A stretch of DNA of 48,013 nucleotides from Methylobacter sp. GTDB lineage: Bacteria; Pseudomonadota; Gammaproteobacteria; Methylococcales; Methylomonadaceae. Location of the stretch: NCBI GenBank assembly GCA_026399025.1, contig JAPLRU010000002.1, positions 1 through 48,013 of the forward strand, in the 5' to 3' direction. The notes beneath the pieces were generated by a model. It saw only the letters and a program-made list of their open reading frames with translations, ran no database searches and was not told the origin of the DNA. Positions 7,891 through 15,951 of the stretch are shown here, in pieces. A program made the position numbers and the translations under genes. Each line of letters opens with the position of its first letter. Position 1 is the first letter of the stretch.

Positions 7891-8250
7891 GGCAATAATT
7901 CTCTTCTCGGTAAAAAAACGAAATAGTCGTTCAACGTAAGTTCATACATGCTAAACAATGAAGCAAAGTGACTTTAGCAAGCACTTGCAGATCACCAAGC
8001 CGGTTCTATGCCAATTTTAAACAATATGATAAAAATCAGTTATCTCGGATAAATAGAGGCGGGATAAACGGCTACGGGAAAGCGTAAAGGTTGAAATGAA
8101 CCTCCCGCATACGGTTTTTTTCAACCATCGATTACACCGGCTTTAACCGGATTTTTAAAGTCCATGATTAAATGATCGGATACAAGGCATAATTAAATAT
8201 TTTTGACCGCGACAGACTTTGGTTGGCCCGGATCAGGAAAGATAATGGCT

Positions 8251-8294
8251 CAACACGAAGGCACGGAGAATAAAATTTCGCGTCTCTTCGGGTT
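8251..8294. repeat. Decayed REP-like hairpin
   Basis: AACACGAAGGCACGGAG followed by TTCGCGTCTCTTCGGGTT, a worn version of the palindromes at 4983-5037 and 10081-10130. Confidence 0.5.
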
Positions 8295-8336
8295 TAAATA
8301 AAAAACAGTTTACCGGCCTTTGGCGCTTAGGAACAT

Positions 8337-8467
8337 GCATGAAATAACTTGAGCATTTGATTCTCCTCACCCCAACCCTCTCGGTAACCGCTCCTGCATT
8401 ACCCTACCTCCTGCATCCATGCAGTCGTCCAGCAGGAGAGGGAGCCAGTTGCCGAGTTATTTCATGC
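8337..8467. repeat. 131-base hairpin element (copy C of the composite repeat)
   Basis: Bounded by perfect 13-base inverted repeats, GCATGAAATAACT (8337-8349) and AGTTATTTCATGC (8455-8467). Inside lie CTCCTCACCCCAACCCTCTC and a core of about 67 bases that matches, in reverse orientation, the core at about 56-122. The core includes the palindrome CTGCAT-cc-ATGCAG, whose counterpart in copy A is CTACAT-cc-ATGTAG, a paired change that keeps the stem. Non-coding. Confidence 0.65.
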
Positions 8468-8547
8468 GCGCTCCTTAGCAGACTTGATTCTAAGGGTTAC
8501 TGCGTAGCTAATCGGGAATTACATAAAGCTTATGCTCCGCCTTACTA

Positions 8548-8676
8548 ATGCCTTTTCTTGCAATTGGGCTTATTATATCGGCCATTGTTGTGATGGGCGT
8601 AAAGACAGTCGATCACTCGCCCAGCACCCTGCTTATCAACCATGACTTAATGATGACGCGCGATGAAACTTTATAA
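8548..8676 (+). CDS. Possible 42-residue membrane peptide overlapping lptM
   Basis: ORF of 42 residues beginning MPFLAIGLIISAIVVMGV, a likely single membrane helix or uncleaved signal, followed by a polar tail ending TRDETL. It overlaps the first 14 bases of lptM in another frame, a layout that can give coupled translation. No good ribosome site is visible before the ATG. I recognise no family. It may simply be an open stretch upstream of lptM. Confidence 0.28.
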   Translation: MPFLAIGLIISAIVVMGVKTVDHSPSTLLINHDLMMTRDETL

Positions 8677-8821
8677 ATTATTACTGCTTTTGCTGCCGGT
8701 CAGCGCTTTAGCAGGCTGCGGACAGCCCGGCCCGCTTTATTTGCCCGGACAAGCGGCACCGATTCATGTCGAACCGGAACCCGCGCCAACCCCAGAACCC
8801 AAGCCCCAAAAAACTCAATAA
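8663..8821 (+). CDS. lptM: LPS translocon maturation lipoprotein LptM (YifL-like)
   Basis: 52-residue lipoprotein. It has a basic start (MKLYK), a Leu-rich core and a perfect lipobox LAGC with the lipidated Cys near residue 19. The sequence GQPGPLYLP follows and is the signature of the YifL/LptM group, then a Pro/Glu-rich tail. E. coli LptM assists assembly of the LptD-LptE LPS export complex. As in E. coli, it lies just upstream of dapF and xerC, here with lysA inserted. The lysA start follows the stop by one base. Confidence 0.85.
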   Translation: MKLYKLLLLLLPVSALAGCGQPGPLYLPGQAAPIHVEPEPAPTPEPKPQKTQ

Positions 8822-8822
8822 C

Positions 8823-10070
8823 ATGGATTATTTTAATTATCGAAACGGTGAACTTTTTGCCGAAGATTTCGCTGTTCAGGACATCGTCTATAAATACGGC
8901 AGCCCCTGTTACATCTATTCAAGAGCGACACTGGAACGGCACTGGAAGGCTTTCGACCAGGCCTTCGGCAAACAAGCGCATTTAATCTGCTATGCCGTAA
9001 AGGCTAATTCCAATATCGCGATACTCAACTTGCTGGCCCGTTTAGGCTCGGGCTTCGACATTGTTTCCTTGGGCGAACTGGAACGGGTGATCACCGCCAG
9101 CGGCGACCCTAAAAAAATCGTGTTTTCCGGCGTCGGCAAACGCGAGGATGAAATTCTGGCGGCCTTAAAAATCGGCATTCGCTGTTTTAATATTGAAGTC
9201 AGCGGCGAGTTGGATCGAATTAATCAATTGGCCGAGCAGTTGGGCGTACTCGCACCGGTGTCTTTTCGGGTCAATCCCGATGTCGACGCTAAAACCCATC
9301 CTTATATTTCCACCGGTTTAAAGGAAAATAAGTTCGGCATCGACATTCAACAGGCGCTGCTTGAATACCGCCGCGCCGCCGCGATGCCCCATATCAACGT
9401 GATCGGCATCGATTGTCATATCGGCTCGCAATTGACCGAAACCCGGCCTTTTTTGGATGCGCTGGATAAAATTCTTGATTTGGTTGCCGCGCTTGAAGCC
9501 GAAGGCATTAAGCTGCATCACCTGGATTTGGGCGGCGGCTTAGGCATTTGCTATAAAGATGAACAGCCGCCGGAACCTGCCGACTATATCCAAGCGGTTT
9601 TGGCGCGATTGGGCCAAACCGATTTTGAGATCTTATTGGAGCCGGGCCGTGCCATCGTCGGCAACGCCGGAATTTTAGTGACGCAAGTTGAATATCTCAA
9701 ACCGACGGCCAATAAAAATTTCGCTATCGTCGATGCGGCGATGAATGATTTGGTGCGCCCGTCTTTATACAGCGCGTGGCAGAATATTATTCCGGTCAAC
9801 CTGCAAAGCAATGCAGTTGAAACAACTTGGGATATCGTCGGCCCGGTTTGCGAAACCGGCGATTTTTTGGGTAAAACTCGCCCGCTTAAAATCGCTCAAG
9901 GCGATTTATTAGCGGTACGTTCATCCGGCGCCTATGGCTTTACCATGAGTTCGAATTATAATTCCAGGCCGCGTCTGGCTGAGTTGATGGTTGATGGCGA
10001 CAGCCTGCATGTGATCAGGGAAAGAGAAACGATTGCACAGCTTTGGACCGGCGAACATTTGTTGCCGTAA
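8823..10070 (+). CDS. lysA: Diaminopimelate decarboxylase
   Basis: PLP enzyme of the last step in lysine synthesis: meso-diaminopimelate to L-lysine plus CO2. 415 residues from ATG 8823. The PLP lysine is in CYAVKANSN (about K60). Other fold-III decarboxylase blocks are the HIGSQ segment, LDLGGGLGI, EPGRAIVGNAG and PVCETGDFLG. The frame extends upstream to 8766, but that part overlaps lptM and is not homologous, so the ATG one base after the lptM stop is chosen. dapF follows and supplies its substrate, with a strong hairpin repeat between them. Confidence 0.97.
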   Translation: MDYFNYRNGELFAEDFAVQDIVYKYGSPCYIYSRATLERHWKAFDQAFGKQAHLICYAVKANSNIAILNLLARLGSGFDIVSLGELERVITASGDPKKIVFSGVGKREDEILAALKIGIRCFNIEVSGELDRINQLAEQLGVLAPVSFRVNPDVDAKTHPYISTGLKENKFGIDIQQALLEYRRAAAMPHINVIGIDCHIGSQLTETRPFLDALDKILDLVAALEAEGIKLHHLDLGGGLGICYKDEQPPEPADYIQAVLARLGQTDFEILLEPGRAIVGNAGILVTQVEYLKPTANKNFAIVDAAMNDLVRPSLYSAWQNIIPVNLQSNAVETTWDIVGPVCETGDFLGKTRPLKIAQGDLLAVRSSGAYGFTMSSNYNSRPRLAELMVDGDSLHVIRERETIAQLWTGEHLLP

Positions 10071-10080
10071 CACATCACTA

Positions 10081-10130
10081 TTCACCCCGAGGGCGCGAAC
10101 CACATTGTTTCTTCGCGCCTTCGGGGTGAA
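10081..10130. repeat. REP-like hairpin repeat between lysA and dapF
   Basis: Nearly perfect 19-base inverted repeat (TTCACCCCGAGGGCGCGAA, with TTCGCGCCTTCGGGGTGAA), loop of about 12 bases and one G-T pair. Same family as 4983-5037. There is no T run on the downstream side, so it is more likely an RNA-stabilising or repeat element than a full terminator. Confidence 0.8.
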
Positions 10131-10153
10131 CCATTAAATCCATTATATTTAAC

Positions 10154-10981
10154 ATGATCAACTTCACTAAAATGCACGGCCTCGGTAATGATTTTGTCGT
10201 TATCGACGCGATCAATCAGCACATCGACTTAACATCCGAGCAAATCCGCCTGCTGTCCGACCGGCACTTCGGCATAGGTTTCGATCAATTGTTACTGGTC
10301 GAAGCGGCAGTCAGCGATAATGCCGATTTCAAATACCGGATTTTTAACGCGGACGGCAGCGAAGTCGCTCAATGCGGCAACGGCGCGCGCTGCTTTGCCC
10401 GCTTTGTCCGCGACAAAAAGTTGTCGGACAAAGACGAAATTCGCGTCGATACCGATTCAGGCCAATTGCTGCTGTGTTTTGACGACGATAACCTGATCAC
10501 GGTCAATATGGGCATTCCACGCCATGCGCCCGCTGAAATCCCCTTGCTGGCGGAAGAAGAATCCCGCTTTTACACGGTGCAGGTTAACGATACCGAAAAA
10601 GCGTTCGGCGCGGTTTCGATGGGTAATCCACATGCCGTTATTCAAGTCACCGATGTTAAATCCGCGCCGGTCGCTGAATTAGGCAAGGCCTTGGAAAGCC
10701 ATGCTTTTTTCCCGGAACGGGTGAATGTCGGTTTTATGCAAGTGGTAGACCGCCACCATATCAAGTTGCGCGTATTTGAACGCGGCGCGGCTGAAACCCT
10801 GGCTTGCGGCAGCGGCGCTTGTGCGGCCGTGGTTATCGGCATCGAACACAATCTGCTGGACCCTGTGGTCAGCGTGGACTTGCCCGGCGGAACTTTAACT
10901 ATTAATTGGCGTGGCCGTGGCGAACCGGTTTTAATGACGGGCCCCGCCGTTTCTGTTTTTGAAGGACAACTATCGCTATGA
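10154..10981 (+). CDS. dapF: Diaminopimelate epimerase
   Basis: Cofactor-free racemase that converts LL- to meso-diaminopimelate, the substrate of LysA and a peptidoglycan building block. 275 residues, the normal length. The two catalytic cysteines are seen at C74 (QCGNGARC) and C218 (ACGSGAC), within the duplicated dapF fold. The start MINFTKMHGLGNDF is the standard N-terminus. The stop overlaps the ATG of the next gene by four bases (ATGA), indicating translational coupling. Confidence 0.98.
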   Translation: MINFTKMHGLGNDFVVIDAINQHIDLTSEQIRLLSDRHFGIGFDQLLLVEAAVSDNADFKYRIFNADGSEVAQCGNGARCFARFVRDKKLSDKDEIRVDTDSGQLLLCFDDDNLITVNMGIPRHAPAEIPLLAEEESRFYTVQVNDTEKAFGAVSMGNPHAVIQVTDVKSAPVAELGKALESHAFFPERVNVGFMQVVDRHHIKLRVFERGAAETLACGSGACAAVVIGIEHNLLDPVVSVDLPGGTLTINWRGRGEPVLMTGPAVSVFEGQLSL

Positions 10982-11661
10982 ATGAACAAGCTGCTGAAAT
11001 CACTGCCGCCCAAGTTGAAGATTATCTACGAGAACACCCCGACTTCTTCCATAAACACTTGAGTTTGCTGGAACACATGAGCATTCCTCATCCCAGCGGC
11101 AGTGCGGTATCGCTGATTTCAAAGCAGTTGGAACTGTTCAGAAACCGGCATCAGGATATGGAAAACAAGCTCATTACCTTGGTCGATATAGCCCGAGATA
11201 ACAACACTTCGCTAAACCGTATGCACAAACTTACCTTGGCGCTGCTCGACGCCACCACGTTGGAAGAGGCGGTTGCCAATCTTGAGATAGCGCTATCGGA
11301 ATATTTTTTGGTTGACTTCGTAGCGGTGCTTATCATTAAACCCAATCCGGACAACACGCTTACCCATTTGTTTATTGAACCGGGCAGCAAAGATTTGGAA
11401 CCGTTTGCCGCCGAGTTGGCCGGTAATCAGCCCAAATGCGGGCGCCTGAGCATTGCCCAGGCCAGAGTGTTATTCGGCGGGATGGCGTTCGAAGTCAAAT
11501 CCTGCGCGATTATTCCGATGGCCTTTACCGAATTGGAAGGGATTTTAGCGATCGGCAGCCGCGATGAAGACCGCTTTCACCCCAGTATGGGCCATCTGTT
11601 TTTAAACCAAATGAGCGAAATCATAGGAACCCGACTGATTGCGTTATTGCAGCGGAGTTAA
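10978..11661 (+). CDS. DUF484 family protein (YigA-like)
   Basis: 227-residue cytosolic protein of the DUF484 family, which has a GAF-like fold and no settled function. The N-terminal VEDYLREHPDFFHKHLSLLE is diagnostic. A helical linker follows (about residues 45-75) and then the GAF-like part, with a family ELEGILAIGSRD stretch and HPSMGHLFLNQM near the end. It sits between dapF and xerC, exactly as yigA does in E. coli. The gene overlaps dapF and is separated from xerC by one base. Confidence 0.92.
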   Translation: MNEQAAEITAAQVEDYLREHPDFFHKHLSLLEHMSIPHPSGSAVSLISKQLELFRNRHQDMENKLITLVDIARDNNTSLNRMHKLTLALLDATTLEEAVANLEIALSEYFLVDFVAVLIIKPNPDNTLTHLFIEPGSKDLEPFAAELAGNQPKCGRLSIAQARVLFGGMAFEVKSCAIIPMAFTELEGILAIGSRDEDRFHPSMGHLFLNQMSEIIGTRLIALLQRS

Positions 11662-11662
11662 T

Positions 11663-12571
11663 ATGCATGAGGATGCCGAGCTTATGCTGGCTGAGTTTTT
11701 CCAGCAGCTTACCTTTCAAGTCCGCGCCTCAGAACACACCGTAAAAAGTTATCGGCGGGATATGGAGCAGCTGTGCCGCTATTGCACGGAAAAAGGCCTG
11801 GCTCACTGGGCCGATCTGCAACAAACCGATATTCGCGCTTTCATCGCCGCTCGGCATCGAGAAAAATTGAGTAGTAAAAGCCTGCAACGCCAGCTGTCGG
11901 CGATCCGCAGCTTTTATAATTATCTGCTGAAACAAGGTTTGGTCGACATCAACCCGGCCCAGCATATCCGAGCGCCCAAACAAGCCAGAAAGCTGCCTAA
12001 AGTCCTGGATGTCGATCAGTTATTCGGTTTGCTCGAAGCCGGAGCCGGTTCGCTACTGGAAATCCGCGATTTGGCCATGTTTGAATTATTCTATTCATCC
12101 GGCCTGCGCTTGAGCGAATTATCGGAACTGAATTTAACCGACCTGGACTTGCCCGACAGCACCGTGACTGTGCGCATAGGCAAGGGCGGCAAATCCAGAA
12201 TATTACCGATAGGCAGTAAAGCCGTCACGGCTATTGAAAACTGGCTGCGGCAACGCGCCGTAAAAATTCCCGCTGTCGAGTCCGCACTGTTTGTATCGGC
12301 GCGCGGCACCCGGCTCGGTCAACGCAATATTGAATTAAGGCTGGCGCAGTGGTGCATAAAAAAAGGCATTGCCGAACATATTCATCCGCACATGCTCAGG
12401 CACTCGTTCGCCAGTCATCTGCTTGAGTCCAGCCAGGATCTAAGGGCCGTTCAGGAATTGCTCGGACACAGCAATATCGGCACGACTCAGATCTACACCC
12501 ACCTGGACTTTCAACATCTGGCTGAAATCTATGATAAAGCGCACCCAAGAGCCAAAAAAAAACCGACATAG
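11663..12571 (+). CDS. xerC: Site-specific tyrosine recombinase XerC
   Basis: Partner of XerD in resolving chromosome dimers at dif before division. 302 residues from ATG 11663, which has CGGAG just upstream; an upstream in-frame start would overlap DUF484 more deeply and is not preferred. An N-terminal SAM-like DNA-binding domain (about 1-90) precedes the catalytic domain. Catalytic residues are complete: R149 (SSGLRLSEL), K174 (GKGGK), H243 and R246 (HPHMLRHSF), H269 (LLGHS) and Y278 (QIYTHLD). No dif-like site was noticed nearby. Confidence 0.97.
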   Translation: MHEDAELMLAEFFQQLTFQVRASEHTVKSYRRDMEQLCRYCTEKGLAHWADLQQTDIRAFIAARHREKLSSKSLQRQLSAIRSFYNYLLKQGLVDINPAQHIRAPKQARKLPKVLDVDQLFGLLEAGAGSLLEIRDLAMFELFYSSGLRLSELSELNLTDLDLPDSTVTVRIGKGGKSRILPIGSKAVTAIENWLRQRAVKIPAVESALFVSARGTRLGQRNIELRLAQWCIKKGIAEHIHPHMLRHSFASHLLESSQDLRAVQELLGHSNIGTTQIYTHLDFQHLAEIYDKAHPRAKKKPT

Positions 12572-12694
12572 CGGATTGCGCCGTAAGCAAATAACCAAAA
12601 AACCTGCTACCATGTAGCCAATTTTTCATATAAAAAAGCAGTAGGGTAAAATAGTTTTCGACTCTACGAAAAACCTCTTTACGGGATTCCAAAA

Positions 12695-13720
12695 ATGGCG
12701 GCAAACGATACACTGAACGATATAAAATCTAAAGGAATACTCTGGGGCTTTGGTGTTTTTGCCCTCATTGTCGTGGTCATTCTGATTTTCCTGGGCGCAT
12801 GGTGGGGCAGCGAGCCGGGGCAGTTTAATGTTCAGGACGAAGCCGTAAAACGTGCGGAAGAAACCCATTCCACCGACAGCATGCCGGTCGGCTATGTTTA
12901 TACCAACACCTTGGCTCATATCGCCGAGGTTCTGTTACATAAAAGCGGCGGTTATATCACTAACGATGTCGCGCCTCCGGGCGTTTTTTTAGACAACATT
13001 TCCAACTGGGAGTACGGCGCTTTAGTGATGCTGCGCGACGCCACCTCGGCATTAAGAAACCATTTTGCCAGAGATCAATCCCAATCGGCCGAAGATCCTG
13101 ATTTGGCGATTGCCGAACCGTATTTTTATTACGAAAACGACTCATGGGCGCTACCGTCAACGGAAGCCGAATATCAAAAAGGCGTCGAGGCTTTGCATAA
13201 ATACATGCAACGTCTGCAAAAATACGGCGGCAATGTAAAACAGGCGCAATTTTATTCCCGTGCCGACAACCTGTGGCAATACACCGAAGTGGTGATCAAA
13301 CGTTTGGGCGGTCTTTCCACCCGTTTGACCGCAAACAGCGCCAGCGGCAACTATGGCCCCGGATTAACCGAACTTGAGCGGGAAGCCGCCGATGAAAAAG
13401 GCACCACCGTCGCCAAAGTTACATGGCTGGAGATCGACGACGTTTTCTATGAAGCGCGGGGTGCAAGCTGGGCCTTATTGCATATACTCAGGGCCATCAA
13501 ACATGACTTTGAGGATATTTTGTTAGACAAACGGGCCATGCGCACCGTCGATATTATGATTAAAGCGCTGGAAAATGCCTTAACCCCCATTTTAAGCCCG
13601 ATGATCTTAAACGGTAGCGGTTACGGTCTTTTCGCCAACTACTCCTTATCCATGGCAAACTACATAGCGCGCTGTAACGCGGCGGCGCTTGATTTACGCG
13701 ACATTATGAACCGAGGCTAA
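12695..13720 (+). CDS. DUF2333 family membrane-anchored protein
   Basis: 341 residues. One membrane helix near residues 15-36 (GFGVFALIVVVILIFLGAWW), then a large soluble domain that is presumably periplasmic. Blocks seen include PPGVFLDNISNWEYGALVMLRD near residue 93 and a C-terminal LNGSGYGLFANYSLSMANYI. These match the DUF2333 family, which has no known function. The start has a GGGAT-like site upstream. Five bases separate it from the DUF4389 gene, so the two likely form an operon with dinB behind. Confidence 0.85.
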   Translation: MAANDTLNDIKSKGILWGFGVFALIVVVILIFLGAWWGSEPGQFNVQDEAVKRAEETHSTDSMPVGYVYTNTLAHIAEVLLHKSGGYITNDVAPPGVFLDNISNWEYGALVMLRDATSALRNHFARDQSQSAEDPDLAIAEPYFYYENDSWALPSTEAEYQKGVEALHKYMQRLQKYGGNVKQAQFYSRADNLWQYTEVVIKRLGGLSTRLTANSASGNYGPGLTELEREAADEKGTTVAKVTWLEIDDVFYEARGASWALLHILRAIKHDFEDILLDKRAMRTVDIMIKALENALTPILSPMILNGSGYGLFANYSLSMANYIARCNAAALDLRDIMNRG

Positions 13721-13725
13721 ACACG

Positions 13726-14034
13726 ATGGACGAACAAATAAACTACAACTTGACCCAACTCAGCACTTGGAAACGAATTTTCTTTATGCTGGTTTTTGCC
13801 GCGATCGGCGGACTGGTCAGAATGCTGCTTTGGGCTGTTATTATTCTGCAAGTGGCATCAACGCTGCTAACCGGCAAAGCTAACGTCAATATCCTTAATT
13901 TTGGCCGCAGCCTTTCCACCTATACCTACCACATCCTGCTGTTCCTGACCTTCAATACCGAAATCATGCCCTTTCCGTTCTCCGATTGGAATATGACCGC
14001 AGAACTGCAACAACCGGAAAGCAAAACAAAATAA
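13726..14034 (+). CDS. DUF4389 family membrane protein
   Basis: 102-residue protein with two hydrophobic helices: about 17-45 (IFFMLVFAAIGGLVRMLLWAV and following) and about 60-82. A conserved NILNFGRSLSTYTYHILLFL segment lies between and over them. This fits DUF4389, a small membrane family of unknown function. GAGG lies before the start. It is flanked by DUF2333 (5 bases upstream) and dinB (6 bases downstream), so all three are probably co-transcribed. Confidence 0.82.
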   Translation: MDEQINYNLTQLSTWKRIFFMLVFAAIGGLVRMLLWAVIILQVASTLLTGKANVNILNFGRSLSTYTYHILLFLTFNTEIMPFPFSDWNMTAELQQPESKTK

Positions 14035-14040
14035 CATTTG

Positions 14041-15126
14041 ATGAGCTCTACCCGCAAAATCATTCATATCGATATGGATGCATTTTTTGCGGCGGTAGAG
14101 CAACGCGATTTCCCTCAATACCGCAATAAGCCGCTGATCGTCGGCGGCGCTCCCGATTCTCGCGGCGTAGTTGCAACCTGCAGCTATGAAGCGAGACAAT
14201 ACGGCATCCATTCGGCCATGTCCTCCGCGCAGGCGTACCGGTTGTGCCCGCAGGCCATTTTTGTAAAGCCCCGCTTCGAGGCCTATCAACAAGCCTCAAT
14301 GGCTATTCGAAAAATCTTTGCCGACTACACCGACCTTTTCGAGCCTCTTTCCCTGGATGAAGCTTATCTGGATGTCAGCCATGTCAGTTTGCATCAAGGT
14401 TCCGCCACCTTAATCGCCAAAGCCATCAAAGCCGCGATTAAACAAGAAACTCAACTGATTGCTTCGGCGGGCGTTTCTTATAATAAATTTCTCGCTAAAA
14501 TCGCATCGGACATCAACAAGCCGGACGGACTCTATTTAATCGCCCCGGAACACGGCCCAGGCTTTGCCGAACAGCTCCCGATTGAGCGGTTTCATGGCGT
14601 AGGCAAGGCAACGTCGGCAAAAATGCACGCGCTAGGCATCAAAACCGGCAAAGACTTGAAAGCCCAGTCGCTGGAAACATTGCACTATTATTTCGGTAAA
14701 GCCGGGCTGCATTATTACACTATTTCCAGAGGCATCGACAATCGCCCCGTCAACAACGACCGCATCAGGAAATCGGTAGGCGTGGAGGTAACTTTTGAAC
14801 AGGATATCAAGTTTAAGCAAGACGTTATCGCGCAGTTGCAAAACCTGCTGCAAAAGGCCATGAGAAAGGTCGCCGAAAAGCAGATGGTCGCTTACACCCT
14901 GACTGTAAAAATCAAATATCATGATTTTGTCCAGATTACCCGCAGCCGAACATTGCCTCATGCCATTACGCCGAAATCGGCGCTAGGCGACACCTTCGAA
15001 GACTTACTGAAAGACACCGACATAGGTAGGCGCAATGTCCGCTTGTTAGGCGTTGCGCTGTCATCGCTGGAAAACAAGTCAGGACAAACGCATTTCCGGC
15101 AAATGGACTTGTTTAATGATGATTAA
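14041..15126 (+). CDS. dinB: DNA polymerase IV
   Basis: Y-family translesion polymerase. About 361 residues, usual for the family. Palm motifs with the catalytic acidic residues are visible: HIDMDAFFAAVEQRD at the N-terminus and SLDEAYLDVS near residue 102. A helix-hairpin-helix thumb (FHGVGKATSAKMHALGI) follows and then the little-finger domain. An upstream TTG at 14038 is in frame, but ATG 14041 is preferred. The terminal QMDLFND resembles a beta-clamp binding peptide (QxxLF), as expected for Pol IV. It converges with darP. Confidence 0.97.
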   Translation: MSSTRKIIHIDMDAFFAAVEQRDFPQYRNKPLIVGGAPDSRGVVATCSYEARQYGIHSAMSSAQAYRLCPQAIFVKPRFEAYQQASMAIRKIFADYTDLFEPLSLDEAYLDVSHVSLHQGSATLIAKAIKAAIKQETQLIASAGVSYNKFLAKIASDINKPDGLYLIAPEHGPGFAEQLPIERFHGVGKATSAKMHALGIKTGKDLKAQSLETLHYYFGKAGLHYYTISRGIDNRPVNNDRIRKSVGVEVTFEQDIKFKQDVIAQLQNLLQKAMRKVAEKQMVAYTLTVKIKYHDFVQITRSRTLPHAITPKSALGDTFEDLLKDTDIGRRNVRLLGVALSSLENKSGQTHFRQMDLFNDD

Positions 15127-15130
15127 CTCT

Positions 15131-15148
15131 TCAGCACTTAGCTGAAAG
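15131..15148. terminator. Small hairpin between convergent dinB and darP
   Basis: TTCAGC-actta-GCTGAA, a six-base stem in the 44-base gap between convergent genes. There is no long T run on either side, so terminator function is only suggested by position. Confidence 0.3.
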
Positions 15149-15170
15149 TTATGTCAGACATAGCGAACGG

Positions 15171-15740
15171 CTAATCAGCCTCGAATTCCGATTCCTGATC
15201 CTGGTCCGGCTCGCCTTCAACCTGAAACAATTCTTTCAAGCGGCGATATAACAGGCGGGAAGACTTAGGCGGCTTACCGGTTTCGGCTTCTTTCTGCGCG
15301 TTGCGTATCAACTGCCTTAATAGCTGCCGATCCGCATCGGGCTGTTCGTCGAGCAACGCGGTTAATGCATCGTTGCCTTCGGTTATCAGCCGATCCCGCC
15401 AACGCTCGACAATATGATGCTCCCGGACCGCATGGGCGCTTTTATTTTTGATACGCGACAGTTTTTCTAAAATAGGTTCCACATCAATCTTATTGAGCTG
15501 GCCGGCAATAAATTTCAGCAGCCGTTTTCTGGCGCCCTTATGCGGCATTCCCGCTACTTCGACGACGGCTTTATCGATAACCTCAGGCAGTTCAAGCGTT
15601 TTTATCTGGCCCGGCGATAACTCGGATATTTCTTCGCTTAAAACAAAAAGAGCCGCCATGTCCTTCTTGATTTGTGTTTTATTAGGGCGGATCGCGTAAT
15701 ATTCTTCCGCCTCATCATCGTATTCGTATTCTTCAGTCAT
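15171..15740 (-). CDS. darP: Dual-action ribosomal maturation protein DarP (YjgA, DUF615)
   Basis: 189 residues. YjgA/DarP binds late 50S precursors and promotes formation of the peptidyl-transferase centre. The acidic, Tyr-rich N-terminus (EEYEYDDEAEEYY) is followed by the conserved PNKTQIKKDMAALFVLSEEI, then AGMPHKGARKRLLKFIAGQL and the ERWRDRLITEGN block, all typical of DUF615. The family is used as a nuclear-encoded marker for beta- and gammaproteobacteria. It converges with dinB. The ribosome site before ATG 15740 is weak. Confidence 0.93.
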   Translation of the reverse strand: MTEEYEYDDEAEEYYAIRPNKTQIKKDMAALFVLSEEISELSPGQIKTLELPEVIDKAVVEVAGMPHKGARKRLLKFIAGQLNKIDVEPILEKLSRIKNKSAHAVREHHIVERWRDRLITEGNDALTALLDEQPDADRQLLRQLIRNAQKEAETGKPPKSSRLLYRRLKELFQVEGEPDQDQESEFEAD

Positions 15741-15951
15741 TTCATATCAAACCATTGCGATTAAAAAAGCTGCCGGAGAATAGACTATGGCGAGAGTACG
15801 TTGCTTTGCTTACGAACAAGCAAAGCAAGGTACCCGGCAAAAGTCCGGACTCCAGGCCGTTCAGGCATTTTACAGTATTTTTAATCGGCCTGTTTTTTGC
15901 CGGGCAATGCATGCGCTATTTCATAGACCGCTTGCCATGCTCCGCATCGCA

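Larger units (their letters stand above)
7401..8547. other. Repeat-rich intergenic region
   Basis: About 1.1 kb between divergent genes. It holds a 151-base element bounded by 11-base inverted repeats (7594-7744), a possible 32-residue membrane peptide (7792-7890), a decayed REP-like hairpin (8251-8294) and a 131-base element with 13-base inverted ends (8337-8467). The remaining parts (about 7435-7590 and 7895-8245) show nothing that I recognise. Confidence 0.6.

Noticed and set aside
8357-8548. 63-residue plus-strand frame
   Set aside because: Runs through the 131-base repeat element; sequence reflects the repeat.
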